DNA from: Cylicocyclus nassatus
Lineage: Eukaryota; Nematoda; Chromadorea; Rhabditida; Strongylidae
Direction: 5' to 3'
NCBI GenBank assembly: GCA_958299035.1
Contig: CATQJL010000112.1
Span: 57,395,823-57,459,822 of the forward strand
DNA: 64,000 nt
The position numbers were made by a program, and so were the translations under genes. Within the stretch, counting starts at the first letter, position 1. Every line of letters starts with the position of its first letter. The notes beneath the pieces are model-generated. The model did no database searches. It was given only the letters and a program-made list of their open reading frames with translations, and had not been told where the DNA came from. Positions 12,041-23,325 of the stretch are shown piece by piece.

Positions 12041-12652
12041 GATTAACGAGAAAAGATATTGACACTTCGCACTGGAGAGTAGATAAGACAGTACTTGCAC
12101 AGAATTACTATTATTACAGGATGCTCGGTAGCGTTCGGAAACCTTTCTTCATTAAACTGGAAAAAGCAAGAATTATAGCGGCGTTAGCCCTCTGTGATCT
12201 CATCAAATTTACTCACGATTGCAACGCTCACATTCTCTCAGTTGGTCTCGGGGGTAGCACAATCGATGGATTTTTACATCAGTTCTTTCCTCAGGTCAAT
12301 TCAGGTTTTGGAAAAAGCCTCAAATGAGATTGAATGTTTTCAGATGAATATAACTGTAGTGGAAATCAGCCGTCAAGTGGTAAATATGGCTAAAAAATGG
12401 TTTGGTTTCGTTGAAAATGATTATCATCGCGTCGTTGTAAGCGATGGTGTCAAATTCATAGCTGAAGCAGCCAAGAAAGGTTTGCTATGAACTGTAGCAT
12501 AGAATGGTAAGCTATTGATTCAGGAAATGTCTTCGACGCAATCTTACTTGATGCATGCTCATCAGATCAAGTGGAAGGAATCATTTGCCCTCACGAGTCT
12601 TTTCTAAGTGAAGGCGTTTTGAAAAACATTGCTCATATGCTTCCCAAGCGAG
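12041..12652 (+). CDS. Spermidine-synthase-fold methyltransferase gene, middle exons
   Basis: Three exons at 12041-12294, 12344-12479 and 12524-12652 are separated by introns of 49 and 44 bp that begin GT and end TTTTCAG and GATTCAG. The joined frame carries the family signature: an LTRKDIDTSHWRVDK lead-in, the SAM-binding glycine loop VGLGGSTIDGFLHQFFP, the acidic strand NITVVEIS, the KWFG and VVVSDGVKFI segments, and the post-loop motif FDAILLDACSSD. These are the Rossmann-fold motifs of spermidine/spermine synthase-like proteins, a family I know to be expanded in nematodes; whether they make polyamines is unproven. The GLGGST loop departs from the usual GLGGGS/GGGxG. Exon 3 ends LPKRG in phase 1 at a GT donor, and reading on gives only a short unlike tail to a stop at 12805-12807. 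The expected C-terminus is found instead at 30637-30977. Upstream exons are not recognised. Confidence 0.8.
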
Positions 12653-12899
12653 GTACGCAGTGGTTGCTATCTTTAGCCTTTGCTCAAACCTTTGTAGTAA
12701 TCATTGACTTCATAAAGGTAGATTCACTAGTAGATGGCCAGTATCAAGCCTGCATAACATTAAGGAAGGATAGTAAAAATTTGCAGATTAACGCTGAGAA
12801 ACGCTGAAAATCTTTCTGATCAAAGTTGCAGGAAATGGAATAAGTAGAAATTAAGGACATTTTCATACAGTTTGCCCAAATGGGATCAGGCCGAATCGT

Positions 12900-13240
12900 T
12901 GGTCACATTTGCGCGCACGCTGCGCTAGGGGTTTGCGCGCATGCTCAGGCAAAAGTTCCGGAAGAGCGGAAACAAGTACCGGGCGAGCGGAATTCACATT
13001 TCTGAATCGTCCGGTGGACGCAAGCGCCCGTCCGGTGCTTTCTGATTCGGGTCGCTTGCCCGCGAATGAGTTCGCTCTGCCGGAAAATGCAACCGCTCGG
13101 CCGCAGGCCTCTGATTGGCGCGGCGCTCGCCTGGTACTTTTGCCTAAGTATGTACACTGTCGAAGAGGGCGAAGAGATCGAAGAGAAAGCAGGCAAGCAG
13201 GCTGTAGGCGTGACGCAAAATCCTAGCGGCGAAGACTCTC
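12900..13240. other. GC-rich island, unidentified
   Basis: Base composition rises sharply over AT-rich flanks, with repeated CGGGCGAGCGG, GTCCGGTG and CGCTTGCCCGC-like words and several short inverse pairs. Open frames exist on both strands, but none is recognisable. Terminal repeats were not found. Repeat-derived DNA is the most likely explanation. Confidence 0.35.
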
Positions 13241-13659
13241 GCCATGCCATTTCGGCCTGGTTGGGATTGTGGCAGACGGTAGAATGGTGTATGCTTTCTG
13301 AGGGAAGAAAAAGAAAGAGTGAATTATATGGGAAGCTAAGCGAATTCTGTACGCAGAAAACTTTCTCAAACAAGAATGACATATACCACTCTCAAGTAGG
13401 GGGGGGGTATTCGAATTCACCTAATTTTCTCAGTGCATAAAATTGCTCCACAGTCATTATTTATCATACACTTATTGATGACCCAACTGTGAAACTTCCT
13501 CTCGCTTCTTTGCTAGGGCGCGTGATTGCATCGACATTTTGGGTCGTGCAAAAAAATCACTCCTCATTTGAACAATGCAATGCCGTTGGCAATCGAAAAG
13601 GAAATCGATTCTGTATATCAAAAGGCAAAAAGAGGAACTTTTTTACAGACACAATTAAC

Positions 13660-13810
13660 ACTTGTTATGGCTTGTTTAGTTGTCCTTATCAGAGCCTTTG
13701 CGGCTTCTGAGGTCAAGTTGAGGCCAGCCCACCGCCGAAACTTTAGTCATTAAAGGATCTACCAACTCCGGTGTACAGCTAAACAAACCATAACAAGCAT
13801 CTACAACATG
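13660..13810. repeat. Short inverted repeat pair
   Basis: CTTGTTATGGCTTGTTTAG near 13662 is answered in inverse by CTAAACAAACCATAACAAG near 13780. The intervening 90 bp is unique. It is possibly a small MITE. Confidence 0.5.
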
Positions 13811-13929
13811 CCGAGATTAAACGACAGCCGAACTTGATCAATACAATAACACTTGTGCTCAGGCCGATGACTGCTTAAGAATCGGTCATAGGTTGCCGCC
13901 TGAGGAGGTTACTGAGTTTGCCGCTTAGG

Positions 13930-14054
13930 CTGCGTTCATACTGATCCGAAAGTTCGGGAATCCAAGCACAGCGCAAGTACTGTGGGCCATACTTTACGCA
14001 CATGTGCGTAGCTGTGCACGTTGCGTACGCCGCGCAGTATGGTCAAACCCTTAC
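13930..14054. repeat. GCGTACGC-rich family member
   Basis: CATACTTTACGCACATGTGCG and GTTGCGTACGCCGCGCAGTA form partly inverse arms. The vocabulary (TACGC, GCGTA, CGCGCAG) matches the foldbacks at 4970-5176 and 37427-37575. A Harbinger-like MITE begins directly after it. Confidence 0.4.
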
Positions 14055-14057
14055 TTA

Positions 14058-14519
14058 CAAGGGAATGGTCAGAAATCGAAGTGGCCATTCCAGACAAGCT
14101 GCGTATCGTTAGATGCAGCATGAAGCGCTGACTCTAAATCTGTCTTCTTTATCTGCTTATCGCTTTTCTGGACGAAGTTATAAGCCATTAAAGACCATTA
14201 TTTTGCTTAGAAATTATGCGTGAAATTGAAAATTTAGCCGTACAGAGCCTCATTCGCCTCAAAGCTGGGCCAAAACATGCATCTAGCTTACTTAAAATTT
14301 TTGAAGCGAGAAGACGAGCTAAAAGTGCAACCATTTGCTCAATTTCGCTGTTTTTATGTATGATTTTTTCACAATAAAACCACTTGTAGCTTCGTCCACA
14401 GAAGCGGGAAGCAGATAAGGAAGACAGATTCGAAGTCAGCGTTTTATACTGCATCGAATGATATACAGCTTCTTTGGTTTGGCCACTTCGACTTCTGACC
14501 ATTCCCTGGTTAGCATTCT
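14058..14519. mobile_element. Harbinger-like MITE with TTA target duplication
   Basis: The left end is CAAGGGAATGGTCAGAAATC, and the right end read in reverse is CCAGGGAATGGTCAGAAGTC. TTA lies directly outside both ends (14055-14057 and 14520-14522). The inverted arms extend about 100 bp, including GCTGAC and ATCTGTCTTC blocks. There is no coding capacity. Relatives lie at 21713-22045 (truncated), 48152-48598 and 59498-59945. The 3 bp TTA duplication suggests the PIF/Harbinger superfamily. Confidence 0.8.
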
Positions 14520-15102
14520 TTTTGCTGATTTATGCAACACTAAATGCACTTCGGACGATCTCAGGTCTACCTCAGCTACCTGTATATAATTTCCTACAAA
14601 AAAAGTTCGGACACTTTTTCCCGAACTGGAAGCAAGGCGAATGCTATCTCGTAGTTCAGAGCGAGCATTTCGACTAACTTCGGTTGCATTGTTTACTATC
14701 TCGCAAAGTTTTATAGCGAGAAGAACACAGCTTTGTTTCGAGGGTCGCAGATATCGAAGGTAGACTTTACCGCTCTAGAAGAAGCTCGCTGGGGCACATT
14801 TCTTACTTATATAAAGCATGGCTCTCACTGAACCAACAAAATCTCATTCCGGATGTAAGTGCGTCGCCAGATGCGGCTGCAATCATTGAAATACTCTATA
14901 TGTAATAGCAGTCTTTCTTAATCTTGGTTTTGGCTCAACTCTACGAAAATGACTGCAGCTCAGGCTACGGCGCTGAAAGGTTAGCCCAAAATTTCCAAAC
15001 TTATTGTGAGGAAAAATAAACAAAATTTTTTTATGTTTTCGATTACCGAGTGTTTTTTGTATATTTGTTGTATGCATGCATGTCTGTCTGTGTGCATGTA
15101 TG

Positions 15103-17480
15103 GGGGAGAGACTGTCCGAGTTTATCATGACGACGAGGACTATCCATGGAAACTCACAGTTCCAAAAGCCCTCTTCCCGACGCTGGATCTGGGAATCGCC
15201 CGGTGGAGAGTACTACCATAACGAGATTGACCACATCATCGTCAACAGAAGGTACTGTCTGACGGACGTCGCTGTTGTTCCGAAGTTCTACATGGGATCA
15301 GACCATCGTCTTCTACGCGCCAAATTCTACTTTCCGCGAAATGGGGAAAGAGCCGTCCAGTTCAGGAAACATCGTCTCATGAATATCACCAACTGGGATC
15401 TGTTTTCTTCTATCGGTCTCATGGCGAGATGGACAACATCGACGAAGAGTACGAACGGTTCGTACAACATCTCCACGATTGTGCCAAGGAAGCTCAGAGT
15501 CTAAAAAATACGAGAAGGCGTCTCACCACGGAGACTCTGGAGCTGATACGCCAACATGGATGCGAACGAGCCACAGGCAACTACCGACTGACGTCCGAGC
15601 TTGCGAAGATGCAGAGAAGCGATAAAAGTAGACCTTGAGGGGAGAAGAGTAGCAGTGATGGTTGACGCCGCGGAGATTGGAAAAAGTATACGCAACTCCC
15701 GCCGAAGCTTCGTCAACTTTAAGAGAAAGATGACCGCACTTCGCCGTCATGACGGAACCATTACTGCTTCCCGAAGATCAATGGAAAAGGTTATCCACGA
15801 CTTCTACTCGGATCTCTTTGCGAGCCACCTCCACATTCCACCATGCCATCTCAAGGAGGACGAGTATGTTGCACCGTCTGTTCTTCCTTCCGAAATTCGT
15901 CATGCTATCATGTCGATAAAGAACCGTACAGCACCGGTCCCGACAGGATTAAACCAACATCTGATGAATCTTTCGCCAGTTCTCATCAAGATTTTGGCAA
16001 GGCTCTGCACGCGGTACCAGACGGAAGGCAAGGTTCCAAGACAATGGAAGACCAGCAAAACCGTGTTGCCGTACAAGAAGGGAGATCCTTGCTACATCGG
16101 CAATTATCGCCCTATCTGCTTATTATCTGTAGTCTACAAACTCTTTACGCAAGTTAATCTCAACAGGATCGGAAGAGAGAGTTAGACGAAGGACAACCAT
16201 GCGAGCAAGCTGGGTTTCGAAGAGGATTCAGCACGATAGACCACATACACACGGTGTCAAGGCATTCGGAATACCTTGACTGCTCAAGGCATCGATGTCA
16301 TTGAAGTGTCACAAGAGTATAAGATGCCGCTCTGTCTTACCTTCATTGATTTGGAGAAGGCCTTTGACTCGGTTGAGACTGAAGCCGTCATCGATGCCTT
16401 GAGCAGTCAAGGTATTCCGACTCATCACATCAAGATAATTCGTGAGCTGTATAACGACTTCACAACCACCATAACACCATTCTACAAGGATATCATCATC
16501 GACGAGAAGAGAGGTGTGCGACAAGGCGATACTATATCGCCGAAACTATTCAGTGTCGCTCTGGAGAACGTCATGCGAAAGTTGGAATGGGACAACATGG
16601 GAGTCAAGTCGTCGGCCGGCAGCTACACCACCTTCGCTTTGCTGATGACATCGTATTGATAACACCAAGCATCACGCAGGCGGAACAAATGCTAGCCCAG
16701 TTTGACGAAGTGTATTGAAAGATCGGTCTACGGCTGAATCTAAAGCAGACGATGTTCATGAGGAACGGAAGAGTGCCTGATGCTCCTTTCATGCTCAACG
16801 GGACGAACATCACCGAATGCTCAAGCTACACCTACCTAGGTCGTGAACTCAGTATGATGAACGATCTAGCTCCGGAACTGAGCAGGAGGAAACGTGCAGC
16901 ATGGGGAGCATATAAGACAATTGAGGACGTAGTGAAGAAGACCAAGAACATCTGGCTTTGCGCCCCACATTTTCAACTCGACGGTACTTCCTGCTTTGAC
17001 GTACGCTTCAGAAACATGGACAATGAGAAAGCAGGATGAACATGCGGTTAGCGTCATCGAACGAGCTGTTGAGAGAGTGATGCTAGGAGTGAATCGACTC
17101 ACGCAAGTGAGGCAAGGATTACGAAGTTCTACCCTACGTCAACGATGGAAGATCAGGGACGCTGCCGCGTACGCCAAGCAGAATAAGATAAGATGGACCG
17201 GGCACATAATGCATTTCACGACAACCGGTGGACGAGAACTGTAACAGATTGGATACCACTGGACGTCAAACGCGAACAAGGAAGACCGCTGACGCGATTG
17301 TCAGATATGATCACGAAGTCCTTTTTAATGAAGTCCTTCAGAACGTCCTACGTATTCCTGGTGCGATACGTAAACACTGGTCAACAATCGCCCGAGACAG
17401 GGACGAATGGAGGCATCACTGGTACCCGCTCGTGCAACACGATGATCAACGGGGATACAGGTGATACAGGTGAATTACGA
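15103..17480 (+). pseudogene. RTE-type LINE, 5'-truncated and frameshifted
   Basis: Successive frames encode one broken polyprotein. The C-terminal part of the apurinic endonuclease comes first (HNEIDHIIVNRRYCLTDVAV, then GSDHRLLRAKF near 15220-15340). The reverse transcriptase follows: PYKKGDPCYIGNYRPICLLS near 16070-16120, LTFIDLEKAFDSVE near 16335, GVRQGDTISPKLFSVALE near 16515 and RFADDIVL near 16635. A C-terminal region ends near 17464. Several frame changes and internal stops make it inactive. The 3' end holds short direct repeats, GATACAGGT twice, as is usual for RTE tails. The 5' end lacks most of the endonuclease. It is inserted in the inferred intron of the methyltransferase gene, in the same orientation. 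Confidence 0.92.
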
Positions 17481-17559
17481 GTAAAATAACCTTGTAAAAT
17501 ACTAAATACTTCCACGACTTTTATCAATTTTTGCAATTAGCTAAAGGCAAGCGGAATAA

Positions 17560-17830
17560 GCGCATGTCGATTACGAATACAACATCATTTCTAGGTTATC
17601 GATTATCTTTATTGATTTTCTATTCCATGCAAAATCTGAACTATGAGATTGGGAGTTGGCACAGTGAGTAAGTGAGCATGTGATCACGGATATAATGGCT
17701 ATTTGCATAATCCCACCACTTTTGTCGACTTTAGTAATTTTATTGCAAACTTTGAACTACAAGGCTGGGAGTTGGTACAAGGAGGGGGGATAGCACGCTG
17801 ACTACCTAGACACGGTGGGGGCGAGCCGCT
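17560..17830. repeat. Helitron-related repeat fragments
   Basis: Two short segments share the phrase TGGGAGTTGGCACAG or TGGGAGTTGGTACAA, followed by a purine run and GAGCATG or GCACGCTGA. The first is also preceded by ATCGATTATCTTTATTGATTT. The same phrase order is found inside the Helitron-like element at 61355-61629 and at 55300-55450. These are therefore partial tails of that family. Confidence 0.45.
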
Positions 17831-18247
17831 GGCTTACGAAAGTGGGACAAGAACGAGTAAAAGTGGTACAGAAATATAGATGGTGACTTTTATCATAAAA
17901 GGGCCGATGGAGTCGTATATAGCCTCTGTCATATCTCGCGCGCACCGAAGAGCTAACGCCGGAGTTTACCAAATCAACGTGTCCTGCACGCAGATTTTAG
18001 TGCACATTTGCATATTGTTTGTAAATAGACGAGCTTATTTACCAAGAAGAATCATTAACCGTCGTAAGACGCCGAATCGCTCGGTGATCAAAACTGCACA
18101 GGTATGGCCGAAAGCTATGCTAGCTAATGTTTGTGTGCGTATGCTCACAGCGCATACCATTAGAACATAGCACGATACCTGCTTTAAATCGTGCAGCCAA
18201 TTCCTGGAAAGAAATTCGTAATGTTAGTGCAAAAGCGGCATTACAGC

Positions 18248-18710
18248 TTAAAGGCAGTGTCCGGGCAGAAACTCGATTTTGAGTTTTTGTACTTATACGG
18301 GCCTATTCGCCATGCTGAATCCGAAAATCCACATTGGAAAGCGCGAAAACGGCGAAAAAGGGCTCTAACACAGGAGGGAAATCAGCAGGTGGGCGGGGCT
18401 TTCCCCAGTGCGATTTCACGCTCCCAACTCCCAGAGCGATTTTCTTGATTCCGCTGGCCGTTCTAACATCGCTACAGGCCAAGTGCGAATGAATGACTTG
18501 AAACCGGAAGCGAGAAGGTCGCTCCGGAAGCCGGGAACGTGAATTCGCAGTGGGGAGGACCCCGCCCACTTGCTCATTTCCCTCCCGTGTTAGAGCCGAT
18601 TTTCGCCATTTTCGCGCTCTCCAATGTGCATTTTTGGATTCAGCGTAGCGAATAGGCCCAAGTAAGCACAAAATCTCAAAATCGAGTTTTTGCCCGGACA
18701 CTGCCTTTGA
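18248..18710. mobile_element. TTAAAGGCAG-family foldback MITE
   Basis: The left end TTAAAGGCAGTGTCCGGGCA and the right end in reverse, TCAAAGGCAGTGTCCGGGCA, begin arms of about 200 bp that pair almost throughout. They include AACTCGATTTTGAG and GGGCCTATTCGC blocks. The centre is GC-rich, and there is no transposase. Shorter relatives with the same start occur at 49415-49775 and 53913-54323. The outer TTA and TGA may be a diverged 3 bp target duplication or part of the repeat. Confidence 0.8.
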
Positions 18711-18959
18711 ATACATTACTGTAATTATCGTCACTTTCGCGTTTTCCGGCGTAACGCTAAAGAGATTCTAGCTTTTGTTACGGTAATGTAACAAAATTTG
18801 CTTTTCTTTAAGAACTGTAAACGAATGCCTGCCTTTAGATACTGCCTCCACCTGGTACTGCTTCTTTTTTTCTCATTGCTATACTTAGTCAGAGTCAAAA
18901 AGATGTGGCATTTCACAGTCCGGGGTTGAGGTTTTTGAACTAAAGAATGTTAAGTCGAA

Positions 18960-19075
18960 TGTGTTTGGGTCGGGCCTAACTGCGCTGCATACGCCGCGTT
19001 ATAATGAAACCTACCAAGCTTATGCTGCGTACATCGCTTACGCCGTTTACTCTGGCCAGACTCTTTAAATCAAAA
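18960..19075. repeat. GCGTACGC-rich family member, degenerate
   Basis: GGGTCGGGCCTAACTGCGCT on the left is weakly answered by CTCTGGCCAGAC on the right, with several TACGCC/GCGTAC words between. It is a diverged relative of the foldback at 4970-5176. Confidence 0.35.
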
Positions 19076-19344
19076 AATAATTGACGCTTCCGACAAAGAT
19101 TAGCTTTTGAAAATCTTGAAGCAAACAAAAGCTTGTTTTTTGTGAAATCCTTTTGTCACAGAAGTTGACAAGTTCTTCAGTGCCAGTAATTCCTTTCCAG
19201 AACAATGCCAATAATGAGTTTTTTCAATAAAGAGCACAAGTGAGGACTTGACATGTGATGGACAAGGATAAGATCATTATCAAGTTGTGCCACACTAAGG
19301 TAGCATGCATTAACATCCTCGCCGGGAAAGGAATCGAAGATTAA

Positions 19345-19915
19345 AGGAAAGCTTCATATCCTGAACCTTCAGAAATCTGGATTGCACGCTATCTACCCGT
19401 AAGTATTCCTACTATCCTTCACTATAAACATATCAAATAAGAGCGAGAATTTGTACAAGTTGCATTTTCCAGCTTCTTTTCCCCCAAGGCCAACCGACAT
19501 TTCTTAAAGGCATTTTCCTCTTCTTGAAGTCAATAAGAACTTCCCAAAGTTGTACTAAATATCTGAACATGCTAAGGATGGCTCTTATAAGAAAAGATGA
19601 TGGAAGTCATGAAAATTGCGATGAACCACAAGTCGAAGTCAGCAATTCACTAGTTTTCATCACAGATATGCTTAGCACCGTTGGGTTAGATAATCAGTAC
19701 AGGGAACGTTCTCGTTAACTTTTAAAGGAGAAACGACTTTGAATAGAAGAGACTGTCGGCGCTGGGGATCATTAGGGAATCATACAAAAAGCTAAAAATT
19801 GCGTCTTTACAACTTCTCGCTAGTCTTCAATATGTTTGTAGTGAAAGATATTAGGAATGTATAGACAGCGTGAAATCCAGACATCTGGAGCTTCAGGATA
19901 AGGTTCCTTCCAATG
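19345..19915. repeat. Inverted repeat with arms of about 90 bp
   Basis: The left arm runs through ATCCTGAACCTTCAG, GATTGCACGCTATCTA and TCACTATAAACATAT. In reverse the right arm reads ATCCTGAAGCTCCAG, GATTTCACGCTGTCTA and TCACTACAAACATAT. The spacing is about 390 bp, with no coding motif between. It is probably a DNA-transposon derivative. Confidence 0.55.
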
Positions 19916-19934
19916 AACAATGCTGCTCAATTTA

Positions 19935-20355
19935 GTTCGGTCTCTTGGCAAGGGACATATATATGTTCTGAATTAGCTTCAAACCTGATTCCAAATATGC
20001 TATTCCCACCTGCGGCGCACCATTTCAAAGCGAGTATAGGCTTTTTCCTGCGCAAAAATGCATACTATTGAACTTAGAAAGACTGCCAGTAGATAAAAAT
20101 CTCTAAGACAAAAGTGCTGAGATATTAAAATAACACAAATCCAATCTTTTCCCAACTTAAAAAAGCTTAACACAAGTGTATTAGCACTTATATGATGATG
20201 CCGTGATGTCAGTGAGTTGATGTGCATGTCAATCTTGCGCAGAAAAAAAAAGCCCATAACTCGCATGGGAATGATGCGCGGCAGCTGGGAGTAGCATATT
20301 TAAAGTCGGCATTTGAAGCTGATTGAGAAGACATGTGCCGCCTGCCAAGCTGAGC
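19935..20355. mobile_element. MITE related to 57552-57980
   Basis: The ends contain TCTTGGCAAGGGACATATA and the inverse ATGTGCCGCCTGCCAAG. TTA lies outside the left end and TAA outside the right. The interior shares ordered blocks with 57552-57980, such as GATTCCAAATATGCTATTCC and TAGCACTTATATGATGATGCC. It is non-coding. Confidence 0.6.
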
Positions 20356-20359
20356 TAAG

Positions 20360-21710
20360 TCAAGTAGCAATCCCCTCCTCAGCGGGTATGTTAATGCGTG
20401 CGGCCTTACAAATTGCATATCAATAGCCGTATATTTATGTGTGGTAAAATGTACTTGTAGCCTAGGTGCATACACATCCTCGCTGGGTGAAAGAGGAGGG
20501 TACATTTTACTTGTAATTTGAAAATTGTACCTTCCCTTTTCATTCACTTTTCGGAGGGTCTACTACAGTCTGCTTCAATCCTAACCAGGCCAGTACCTCC
20601 GTACTATGGTTAAATCACAGGGCATTGTCATTTAAGCTGTGTTCCATAGTTTTGATGATCCTCGAACCTCCAAAAGATCGCCACACTTTTTCAACATTTT
20701 CCTCTGTAAATTCGTGAAAATTATTTGAAGTTGCGCTGTGAATGTATCCTGGCAGTGCTTAGCATTTTTGGTAAAAATAAGTGGCATGACACAACGACGA
20801 AATCTTCGATAAACCACAGTGCTTGGCACGAGGTAACTTTGGCAATGCTTGGGAAACAAAAATAGACAACCCCCAAGGAACTTCCATGGAAAAAACGAAC
20901 TTTGAATAACGAAAGTAAATAAAATGGGGAACAAAGACAACATTGAGCAGATATTAAAAAACCTAGCCATTCGTATTTTCCCCATGCTTTTCCGAGGCAC
21001 GGCGGCATGCTTTTTCGAGGAACAACACCGCGCACTTGGAGCAGGCTTCCCGCCTCACTCAAAATCTTTGGAGGGCTGTATTTAAGCTGGGATGAGGGGT
21101 TTGGTGAAATTGAAGAAACCGCTTGTAGGGTTTTGGAAGTAGGTCGAAACTATATAAGTAAGGAAAACTAGGAAAGGATGCGTAGTAAAGGATGTATGAC
21201 TTTGTTCACCCAGATAGCTCAACGACGAACAAAGTTTGCCTAGCCTACACTTTACTAAATTTACTCATAATTTTTCAGAAATAGTTTCAACTCGTTATCC
21301 CCTATCTGCACCAATTTTGGATATAGTTTGCTTTTCGCTTTATCCAGGGGCACAATTCTCAATTACTGCGCTTGCACGGAGGCAATGTCTCGATAGTCTA
21401 AGGATAGGGAAAAGTGAAGACTGTTTGAGCGTCTGCCCTCTAGAAAATGAGGGTTGTTTATAGAAATTCAGAGAAGAGAGGAAGACACAAAATTAGCAAA
21501 AGCAGAAGAAACTATTAAAAACCGGATAAAAGTGCTGCAATAAGTTGGAATTTATTTAATGGCATTTGGAATTGCAAGTTTAGGACCAAGTAATTCACAA
21601 CACGGGGAGAGAAACGATGAAAAGCATACTTTTTCTGCGCGGAAAGAGTGATCAACAAGAAGAAGATGAACAGTAATAAAAATTAGTTATTAAAACGCAA
21701 ATTTTGTTTT
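20360..21710. other. No gene recognised
   Basis: Short open frames overlap on both strands without a recognisable domain. The frames at 20632-21062 (minus) are the longest, but they have no motif and no splice context that I can support. Confidence 0.35.
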
Positions 21711-21712
21711 TA

Positions 21713-22045
21713 CTGACATGGGAATAGTCAGAAATCCCCAATTCAAGCAATTTGCATGTCATTAGATGCAGCATAAAATGCTGACTCTGAATCTGCCTTT
21801 TTTATCTGCCGAGCAATTTTGTGGATGAAGTTATAAGCCGTTGAAGGCCGTTACTTTGCTAAGAAATCGTGCCTGTGAAAGGCATTGGTTTTACAGAGCC
21901 ATTGTCGGTTCAGTACTGGACCAAGACATGCAACTAGGTCATTTCATATGGTCCGTACCTAGAGGTGAGCTAAAATGGCAATGATGTGGCTCAATTTGCA
22001 ATTTTTGTGTACAATTTTTTCGCAATAAAGCTGCTCATAACACAC
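21713..22045. mobile_element. Truncated Harbinger-like MITE
   Basis: It starts ATGGGAATAGTCAGAAAT and then follows the left part of the 14058-14519 and 59498-59945 elements (ATTAGATGCAGCATAAAATG, GCTGACTCTGAATCTGCC, TTATAAGCCGTTGAAGGCC). It stops near CAATAAAGCTGCTCATAA, where a different repeat begins. The right terminus is absent. Confidence 0.65.
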
Positions 22046-22048
22046 CCA

Positions 22049-22320
22049 GATGTAGCTCGCGGTGACTGTTGTCCTTATGGCACTACTAAGCCATAAGAAG
22101 TCCAAATATCTATTCAAGTTTGCATTTGTTCTCCTGCGAAAAGCTTCATTTACGCGAAATCACCGATCTCACATGAAAACCCTTTTGGAATAAGTGATTG
22201 TTTACATTTTATTCGTGATAATCGGCATTGCGCGGTAAGTTTCAATGCCATCATTAAACGAGAATGAGTAAGGCATATAGAGTACGACCAAAGCCAGCCT
22301 CTTCGAAGCAGAAATGATAC
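22049..22320. repeat. Direct repeat copy 1
   Basis: It begins AGATGTAGCTCGCG, contains CGCGAAATCACCGATCTCAC and TTTACATTTTATTCGTG, and ends near CTTCGAAGCAG. The second copy is at 22955-23232 in the same orientation, and the two are diverged by roughly a fifth. Confidence 0.7.
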
Positions 22321-22954
22321 TGATTATAACTTATAATGACGGGCTAAGGGGGTGTAGAACGATTCGCACGACCGTAATGCTTTCCGCTCAGGACCACCGC
22401 CGCGCGCGATACACCCTGCGGCGGCTTTTGCCTAAGCAAAACGGGGGGAGGAAAGATTTGCGGCGTGCATTACATGTTAAGACAAGTCGAAATCAGGGAG
22501 ACTCTAGAGACCGCCCGTGCGAAAAGACCGTCTCCCGGGCTAAGGATGTTTACGTGACTTTGTCTGTCTGTGTGTGTGTGTCTGTGAGAGTGTGTCTGTT
22601 ACGAAATTCGTGGAGCGTGTTCCAGCCAGCGTTCTAAGCCCAAATTTTGCATAGCGCATGCTACTCTCATGAAAGCTCGATATGCAAAAGCAAGAGTAGA
22701 TTCATTGTGTGGATCCCTCAAAAATCACGCGCCAAACGGATCCACCTGGCTTCTATCCCGCAAAATTCGGTCGTATCACCACTTTTTGCAGAGTTGTGGG
22801 TGAGTTTGGTAAGCAAATGTGCAAGCGATGGAGTTTAGCCTGAAAAGTGGTCGAAAGTTAACTACATAACGAAAACGGCGCCGAAAAGAAGTGGTTGTGT
22901 AAATGGTCAATTTGCCAAGGTTCTAGCTAAGCGTTTGAGAAGATTTTCGCACAG
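22321..22954. other. Spacer between direct repeats, no gene
   Basis: It holds a GC-rich part (22370-22540) and a TG/CTGT microsatellite-like run (22560-22605). The open frame across 22314-22637 is made by the repeat and has no recognisable domain. Confidence 0.4.
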
Positions 22955-23232
22955 AGATGTAGCTCACGATTACTATTACCTTTATGGCGACTACCAAGCC
23001 ATGACAAATCCAAAACCTATTTAAATTTGCGTTTGTCTTCCTGCGAAAAGTTTCATCCACGCGAAATCACCGATCTCACGTGAAAAAACTTTCTAAATGA
23101 GTGGTTGTTTACATTTTATTCGTGGTGGTCGGCATAGCGCGGTGAGTTCCAGTGCTACAATTTTACGAGGATGAGTAAGGCACATAAATAATAGAGCCAG
23201 TGCGAGCCTCTGCGAAGCAGAGGTGACGCACT
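22955..23232. repeat. Direct repeat copy 2 with terminal hairpin
   Basis: It parallels 22049-22320 and ends in the strong hairpin CCAGTGCGAGCCTCTGC, GAA, GCAGAGGTGACGCACTGG. The hairpin is degenerate in copy 1. Two direct repeats bracketing about 630 bp could be solo repeats or a small terminal-repeat element, but no primer-binding site or polypurine tract was seen. Confidence 0.6.
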
Positions 23233-23325
23233 GGTAATATTAGAAGTTAAGAACTCCTTTTCAATCTATCCTTAGACGGAGTATTTTGTTGTTTCTATGC
23301 CATCCCGGAACTCTTCAGTAAGGAA

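Noticed and set aside
12653..12807. Reading through to the TGA at 12807 as the true C-terminus of the methyltransferase
   Set aside because: The tail does not resemble the family, whereas the 30637 exon continues it in phase; read-through could still be an alternative end.
12909..13440. Overlapping frames on both strands of a GC-rich island
   Set aside because: Open on both strands because of composition; no family resemblance.
22049..23232. LTR retrotransposon
   Set aside because: The direct repeats lack TG..CA ends, a primer-binding site, a polypurine tract and any pol coding between them.
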